A stretch of DNA of 64,000 bases. It comes from Heliocidaris erythrogramma. Taxonomy: Eukaryota > Echinodermata > Echinoidea > Camarodonta > Echinometridae. This document shows positions 38,001 through 47,000 of the stretch, one piece after another. Position 1 is the first letter of the stretch; each line of letters starts with the position of its first letter. Under the pieces are notes generated by a model. It made no database searches and was not told the DNA's origin. It worked only from the letters and a program-made list of their open reading frames with translations. Made by a program: the position numbers and the translations under genes. Location: positions 26,962,705-27,026,704 of the forward strand of contig CM046867.1 in assembly GCA_025617745.1 (NCBI GenBank), in the 5' to 3' direction.

Positions 38001-41000
38001 AACATACAAACAAACAAACAAAAAAAAACCAAAAAAAAACAAACAAACAAACATACGGAGCCCTTTACATAACCCTGCCGATTTCATCGGCGTGGGTAAT
38101 AAAGTTGTAATCAATCAAACACAAATTGGCAACTCCGTGACGTATCTTGTGAATTAGAAGAGATGTACATGTACACATGGAGCTTACATTATGAACACGA
38201 TGACAAAGAAAGCGGACAATTTATGCAGCTCCTCATTGTACCCTCCACAATAGCTCTAGTAGACAAAAGGACATCCCTTCACTGCTATTATGTGACACCT
38301 GTGGTACAATGAGGAGCTGCATAAATTGTCCGCTTCTTTGTTCGTCATGTTCATAGTGTTACTGATTATATTGATCATGAATATATTATTCAGGCAATAA
38401 TTGTGGATTTTCAACATGAAATCGGATGTGGGTGAGGTCTTGAGCAGACTATGTGTTATCAGTGCCAACAAGCATTTCGGCACAGCAAATTGTAGGGAAG
38501 TTTACGAGTGAGAAGAAACATTGGCTTTGCCCAGTTTTAAGCCCGGGCAATGCCGTCCTGTCCTGCTCTAAGATAAAACCATGACTCAAAGAGTAACCCA
38601 GATTTACTCAGTAACCTTTTTCAATTTTATTTTATACTGGAGACTGCAATTACAAATTAGGGTATGATGATACATGTGGACGGATACAGTTATTTCCTGT
38701 CATTACACATAACTCTACCAATGTTCTGCATTTAAGCAAACTCACTAAAGTACGGTATCTGGTGGACTTCCTGAAGCCAAAGAGAAGCTATTGAGTTTCC
38801 TGTCATGATTTCAATCATCCTTCCCGTATGACAAAATACTGTACTCCTGTTGGAAACTCTTTCAAAGCTAACCTTAACATGTCACTGTACTACTCCCTAA
38901 CACTGATATTAATATTTGTCACTCTGCTCTCTGTACAGGTACACTAATGTTGAGTAATTTGAACACTCTTATGATAACACTTCTACTAATACCAATATAC
39001 TCAACCAGAAAAGTAAATCACCCCTGACACTTTTTAACCCATCGACTATTGAATACTCTAATTCCCATAGGCTTAATACAGAGACAACCAGGTTCCCCAT
39101 AAGCTTAATACAGGGACAACCAGGTTCCCCGTAAGCTTAATACAGGGACAACCAGGTTCCCATAAGCGTAATACAGGGACAACCAGGTTCCCATAAGCTT
39201 AATATAGGGACAACCAGGTTCCCATAAGCTTAATACAGGGACAACCAGGTTCCCATAAGCTTAATACAGGGACAACCAGGTTCCCCATAAGCGTAATACA
39301 GGGACAACCAGGTTCCCATAAGCGTAATACAGGGACAACCAGGTTCCCATAAGCGTAATACAGGGACAACCAGGTTCCCATAAGCTTAATACAGGGACAA
39401 CCAGGTTCCCATAGGCTCAATACAGGGACAACCAGATTCCCATAAGCGTAATACAGGGACAACCAGGTTCCCATAAGCGTAATACATGGACAACCAGGTT
39501 CCCATAAGCGTAACACAGGGACAACCAGGTTCCCATAAGCTTAATACAGGGACAACCAGGTTCCCATAAGCTTAATACAGGGACAACCAGGTTCCCATAG
39601 GCTTAATACAGGGACAACCAGGTTCCCATAAGTGTAATACAGGGACAACCAGGTTCCCATAAGTGTAATACAGGGACAACCAGGTTCCCATAAGCTTAAT
39701 ACAGGGACAACCAGGTTCCCAAAAGCTTAATACAGGGACAACCAGGTTCCCATAAGCTTAATACAGGGACAACCAGGTTCCCATAGGCTCAATACAGGGA
39801 CAACCAGGTTCCCCATAAGCGTAACACAGGGACAACCAGGTTCCCATAGGCTCAATACAGGGACAACCAGGTTCCCAAAAGCTTAATACAGGGACAACCA
39901 GGTTCCCATAAGCTTAATACAGGGACAACCAGGTTCCCATAAGCTTAATACAGAGACAACCAGGTTCCCATAAGGTCAATACAGGGACAACCAGGTTCCC
40001 ATAAGCGTAATAAAGGGACAACCAGGTTCCCATAAGCTCAATACAGGGACAACCAGGTTCCCATAAGCTTAATACAGGGACAACCAGGTTCCCATTGGCA
40101 ATTGGTTTAATAACTGAAGAAATATGTAATAAAATTCCTTCATTCAAAAAACAAAGTGTGCAGAATTTTCTGTTTGGTTATTTTTTAACAACTGATTATG
40201 TTTTTATAATGAAATTAGTTTTTTTATTGCAGCCAGTACAATAAAAAAAAAGTTGCACTTAGCATTTCATAATGCAGTGCAGGGTTTACATGTACATACT
40301 GTATGACACCATCAATCTCCAGATCTTGTTGGACTTTGGAATTTCACGTTTCAGACACTTCTGTATGTTTCGAGAATTTTCATGATTCTCATCAATACAG
40401 TTACAATGGTATTCTTTCTTCCCCTTTCTATAATAAGATATGTAACTTTATTTTTAAGGGTTCTGTAACTATTCAAGTACTATGGCAGCTCTGTGAACAT
40501 GGTCATGCTGTTTCATTAAAAGAACAATATCATCCATTATTCATCCAATTTGCTTGTGGCATAATGGAATATGCTTGTTCATGATTGTGAAAATTAGATG
40601 TTCCCAGGTTTTCCAGGCAAGATCAAGATTTCTAATATCTTTGAAAACATGCCATGGCATAGTTTTTAAATCATCAAGAAACTTGAAAATCTTGAACAAA
40701 ATTCAACCGAGGTAGTAATTTTTTTTCTTTTACTGAACTTGAAGTATTTTTCTGCATAGATGAAAAAAATGATTGCTATTATAATTTGACAAACCCCTGT
40801 TTTACTGTAGAATTCAGGGTCGGAAACAAGTATAAGATCCATTATTGTGCTAACTCAAGTTGGACTGTTGATCAGTTGATTAAACCTAAAGCTTTTTTGC
40901 AGTAGTCTAGCTTATTAGTATTACAGTCAGCTTGATTAGGCATATGATTGCAATTAAAGTCACCTAGTAATATGCAACTTTTGTAAACAAAGCTGGCCAA

Positions 41001-44000
41001 CTCAAGATTAAAGTTGAGTTTATCAAACAATTCAATTGTCGCATTAGGAGGCGGCTGGAGGCCTATAAAAAGTTTTGATCAGAGTCTCACTGAGTGCTAT
41101 GCTATTATGTTAGAAGGTGAATTCTTCAGTATCAATTTTAGTTCATTAAATTTTGATATTAGGCTACATGTACAGGTATATTTAAATGAGCAAATTATTT
41201 CTTCATTCATGTACACGCAACATGCAGTATTTTTGGCAATTACCAACACAGCAGTCGAAATGTACATGAGTGTTTTGCAGAACTGAATGATTACTGAGAT
41301 TTTGCTATGAATATCAAATGAAAGATCATTACTCACTTTCCATCAGGACTGTATTTAACACATGATACAGGGCGGTTGAAGCTGAAATGATGGAGCACTG
41401 TCTTACTCAGCAAACTGCACAAAAGGGCTCCTCCTCCTGGGCAACAAAACAATATTTATATCGTCATATTATACATATAGTGCATGCTTCGGAATTATAT
41501 ACCGTAATATGAGCATCCATCACTTTAGAATTTCTCAAAAGCATTATATGTCACCGAGGCCACAGGCTGAGGTGTGATATAAAGCATGATAGAAATTCTA
41601 TCTATGGATGCACATTAAATTTATATCTGACAACAATGACCATGTAGCCTACTATGTGTTACATAAGATGGGAAACTGCTTGTGATAAGAAGCTATCGAT
41701 ACCTTGGCCCCTAGGGATTTTGTACAAAAATAAGCATGTACATGTAGAAGTTGTTGTTATATACCACGGTCGTGGCCATATAACGAATTACGCAGTGGCA
41801 AGAAGAGTTAATCTGACCAGTCAGAAACCTTCTTTCAAGGAACCCATCTTATATAAAAGCTTGCATACACCTGGGGATTAATAATAATAATTCTCAATTT
41901 TTATATAGCGCAAATTACAATTAAGTCTCTAAGCGCTAAATAATAATAATAGGTAGTTTTTATTATTACCCCGGTGATCGGACACTGGCATGCCCGCACA
42001 CAATGTATGCACATTCTCCGCTCCCTGGGGAGTATTCCAGCAATGGGCAGTACAGTGACGTTCAAATTGCTAAACAAACGACATTAACTTTCGCATCCTA
42101 CCGGGTACCCATTAATGTAAGGTAGTTTAGAATATTTAAGCCATTATTACACTTTACCACTTTTAAATTTCACGTAAGACACATTTCACAGTGTGTTTTA
42201 TTTTTTCTCAAAGATATATGGTACGCTCAAGATTGCGATCATAAAATTGCTGATCTTGAATTTGAACATGACCACATATGACCTGCTGAGAAGGAAAATA
42301 CTCTGAGAAATTCATTATTTTTAAAGTAAAATGGACTTTCAGAGACGGTAATCCAGATAGTCTTAAAAGAAAGAATACAAATATCTTTTATTGGAGAATG
42401 AATGGAGGCATGAAATTACACCTAGTATAAAAAGTGAAATCTAGCCATCTTTCTGACCAGCACAAGCTAAGATTTTGAGGTATACAAAGCAGGGCTGACT
42501 AATAACCTTTTTTCACGTCAACATTTTACCAGAGCCTATCTGCATATTAACAAATTTCTGTCAAAATTCACTGACACAAAAAGTCTTTCACACATACACT
42601 TTTACACAAACACCAAAAACCTCCTACTTACAGCTAAAAAGACTTAACAAATTGTAAAGTGTAGCAGTGTATGAGATATAATAGATAATACATTTTTACA
42701 TGTATGTACAGTCAAACCTGCTTTAGCGACCACCTGTATAGAAAGACCACCTGTCTATAAAGACCACAATATTTGTTTCCCTTGAACAACGTTTCTCATT
42801 GAAATGTGTATAAAAGGAACCTGTCCATAGAGACCACCTGCTCATAAAGACTGCTTTTCTTGTCTCCCTTGAGTGGTCTTTATAGACAGGTTTCACTGTA
42901 GTCAATTGAGAAGCAATTAAATGGACTGAGATGAACTAGCATTATGAGAAACAAACCTTCATCTACAAGAACTGCAGAGAATCCGTCTGGTGATAATGCC
43001 ACACACACAATGTTCAGTCTTGACTCGATGGCAAAGGTCTCTGATTTGTTGCTGGAAGATGCAAGATATATATATAAAAATAAAAGTGTTTAGAAAACAA
43101 AGAAAACCAAATAGCAACCAACATGAGGTGCAAGTGCAATTACAAAAACAACTGCATATAAATATAAATTTTAGCAACTTTTCCTATCTGAAAGCAATCA
43201 TTAGTTTTGTTGTGCCCCACAATTGCTAAATAAACCACCTTTTTCACACAGGATGTCACATGGTATTTAATTCTAAATATACATGTAGGTAGTATATATT
43301 TGACTTTACTATATATCCATCATCCTTACCTAGAATCTAGATCTACTACACCTAGATTTACATAAACATAAAGTATCGCACCATTTTGAAGAAGTGATGG
43401 ATTTGCGGGAATATCAAACATGTAATATATCAAAGTGATAACACCATCACACACCAGTGCCTTAACATGTTTTATGATGCCACAATGCAGCATGAACTTT
43501 TTGTTTCTGATGTCAAATGCCATGTACAATATCCATGCACAGTACTACATGTACTGTACACAGATCATGTGGTCATATGGTCCACCTGATTGCAATTTGC
43601 TCATTTGCATGAGGCCCGTGTGAATTGTTTTTCATCACATGATACGCAGTGGAATGTAAAATGCTCTTAACCTTTTCAGGACAGGAATTATTTAAGGGCT
43701 AAATTGATCACATTTCGTTCTTCAAATTGGCAACACTAACATTTTTTCTTTTAGTGCTACATGGTTTTAATAAAATGTAATGTCTTTGAAAACAACATAC
43801 ATGGTAAAAAACTTCATCGAAAAGTTGAAAAAGTTGCAGATTTTGAGAAAAAACAATGACTTTGAATCTCTCAATGCGTTTCCAATTTGAGAATTTTGCA
43901 ACAAAAATGGACATAGTATATGCAGAAATTTTTGCTCTTTCCACTCATGCATCTGGTACATTTTTTTGAGCTCTGAATCAAAAGTTATTGAGCCAAACCA

Positions 44001-47000
44001 CAAAATGTGCTCAATTGCCTTGAAAGGGTTAAGCACAGACATATGTATAAAAAGGTGTTATAAACTACTTACTTTTTTAGATCAAATCTTGTGACTCTAT
44101 TTCCAACAGGGCTTACTACACTATCGCCATCAGTAGTGAATGCAAGATTGCCTCGTTGGTACACACATCCCAAGAGGTTAGAAAACTGTGTGGGAACATT
44201 AATGTCATTATTAATTACATGTACATGTATTCTTTTAAAATATTTCTAAGGAGGATATTACATTGCTTGAAGGCAAATTTCCCAAAGGCCCATGCAATCA
44301 TGCAGAGCCAAGGGGGGGGGGGGGTATGACAGGAGCACATTCAATTTTCTACAGTGGAATGCATCTCACTATACAAATAATATATACTGCTCTGAGTAAA
44401 AATTAACTTAATGTGACTTGTCTGAAGCTGTAAAAATTACCGTACATGGCTGTGACAAAAATGTTGATCTATTTGGGGGAAGGGCTTGTGAAGTAACCAA
44501 TCTGAGTGCTGGAATCAACTGTTTGAAGGACACATTTTACTGGATCCTGATCCTGTCATTAAGCGTACATACATATTATTTCAATATTTGTAAAGTATAG
44601 ATATTGCCCTTCACACTCTTGTCAAATTCAACCTGGCTCATAATAACACTATGTGAGTTTTTTACAGGTTTACTTTAAGTTTCCATTTGGTCAAATAACA
44701 TTATTTTTCACCAATTTGTCACATTTTTCATAGACAAATAGAGTATGTTATGAATCTCTAATTCGATGTGTAAATCATGACAATCGGTAAATGTTAATTA
44801 GTTCATTCAATCATTTGGAAATTAGTCTCCCGCAGGATCCGGGAGAGTTGGCAGCTTTGCCACAAGATCGTATATATTTCTACGGTATATAGCGCCATCA
44901 GCATTAATAGTTATCTAAATGACTGTAATTCTAGACTAATGCACCAAAACAACCACAACAACGCCGCCATAGCCATGTTCCTACATATAGCGCATACAAG
45001 GAAAACTGGAAAGTACATTGTATGTGTGAACGCAAAACTGTTCAGTTTTTGTTGCTTTCAAGTTATAATACTAGTTTTTAAAAATGGTCAGGGGGAAAAT
45101 GTGGTAGATCCATAAACATTCTACACCACATATATCCCACAAAAAGAAGGAAAAAAACCCTTGGAATAGCAAGGGGGTGATATTGTATATGTGTATTGAA
45201 ATCTGACTGTATAGAGTCTATGGAGTACAAGGTTATCTTCAGATAACCTTGCATGTTGTATGAGTGGGTTAGGTTTAGCAGTAGACGCGCACGGCCGATA
45301 TTGGTTTTGTAAGAACAAAAGTAGACAATCAAAAAGGGTAATTTTTCATGAGGAATCTGCTTATCACATTTTCATTTGAGCTGAGGAAATCCCTTTGCAG
45401 CAAATGTAAACAAAGAAAATTGGTCTCCTAAATAAGAGACTATTTTCCAAATAGGATACCAAAAAGGTTGACAAAATTCTCCGACCATAGAGACAGTCTC
45501 CCAAATATGAAATAGTTTTCATATATCAACCGTGCGCCTCTACTAGTTAGGGTTAGGGTTAGGGTATCTAAAATTTCATTTACTAGTTTGGGTACCTTAA
45601 CCCTAACACTAACCCCTAACCAGTAGAGACTGTGCGAAAGTAAATTAGTGCCAAAAATTACTCATAGTTACTGTTTATGTATGCATCCCCCCCCCACCCA
45701 CTCAGATATATGGGTGTACACATGCGTGTCCATGGGTTTTCAAAATACCCCCTAAACAGGTTTTATACTTGGATGAAAAAAGACCCCTAAACGAGGATAT
45801 TTGTGCAGTTTTTCATCATCCAACCCCCCTAAACAGGTTTGACTTAGTGCAAGCTAGTGCGCGCTATAACTTATAAGCAACAACACATTTCAGAGGGGGA
45901 ACCATTTCAGTGCACTATGGCTGCGTCTGTAGAACTCTCCGCTCCCGATTCTCCTCTCTTTTTTGCATCCATCTGCATGCACTGCCGCGCGCCACTCCCT
46001 GAACTGAAATCGGGCTATAAATCCCTGTGAAAATCCCTGAAAATATCAGAAAATGTCCCATTTACATATTGGCACCAAAGTGAAAAATATACCCCCTAAA
46101 CGCGTTCGGCCAGATTAGTCAACAGCACCCCTTTTTGTTGAAAATCAGCGTTTTTGGACCTTACCGCGTAATGCACGTTACACGTTCCACCTGAAAAAAA
46201 GACCCCTTTTTACGCGTTTTCTTGGACGCGCATGTGTACACCCATATATCTGAGTGGCCCCCCCGGGTCCCCACCACAGGTTCCTGGACAGCCCAACCCT
46301 GGATAACCCGACCACCTACCTGGACAGCTCGACCCGGTCGACGGGTCATGTTATCTAGGGTGGGGTGCCTCGCGGGACAACTAGACCCACTTCTTGTGTT
46401 CCAATATTTAAAACTGAATTCACTCATTTTACAATGAATTACCATTTAAGTGGTAAATTATAACTAAACGGATTCATGATGGGAAACACGGCAATTGTGG
46501 ACTTTTTGAGAATAAATGCAATGAGAATATTCGATAAAGGACTGACCACCAAAGAGGCCATAGGCAAGTTGACTTTATGAACCAAGAATCACTATACATA
46601 TAGAATAATACAGCTAGAGTTCCATATGTACCCCAACTACAAATGGAAAAAAAACAAATGGAAAAGGTTAGGGTTCGGGTTAAAGATCAATTTCAGCGGG
46701 GAGTACATGTACATATGGAAGTCTTGTCTTGTCTTGTCTTGCACCGACTTACACACTCTCACGGAGAAAAACTTGAACCCTGAATAACCTGAAAAAAGAG
46801 CTTTAAACGGATTTATTCAAATTGGTAACTTGAACCAATTCCTTAAATAGTAGAGCCTACGTGTATAGCCAGGATTAGCTTTGTGAATGTAGAAAAAAAA
46901 AAAATGGCTATACGCCTTCTACACACGAAGCTAGGTGTTATTACCCAGCAATCACATTCCGCACGGGGTAGTACGACATGAAAAATGCCCTGAAATCACA

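Larger units (their letters stand above)
35706..41336. other. PWP2 intron 4 (5.6 kb)
   Basis: Contains a possible LINE 3' coding scrap (35790-35990), inverted-repeat elements (36232-36408, 36881-37053), a CAAA microsatellite (37980-38053), a hairpin (38188-38356) and the 31-bp minisatellite (39064-40096). 37.1-37.8 kb and 40.1-41.3 kb show nothing I can name. Confidence 0.7.

Noticed and set aside
39064-40096. CRISPR-like regular array
   Set aside because: Repeats are directly abutting with no unique spacers, in an animal intron; it is a minisatellite.
45300-45625. True chromosome end
   Set aside because: Only a few TTAGGG units, in both orientations, inside intron 1 of a gene with exons on both sides.
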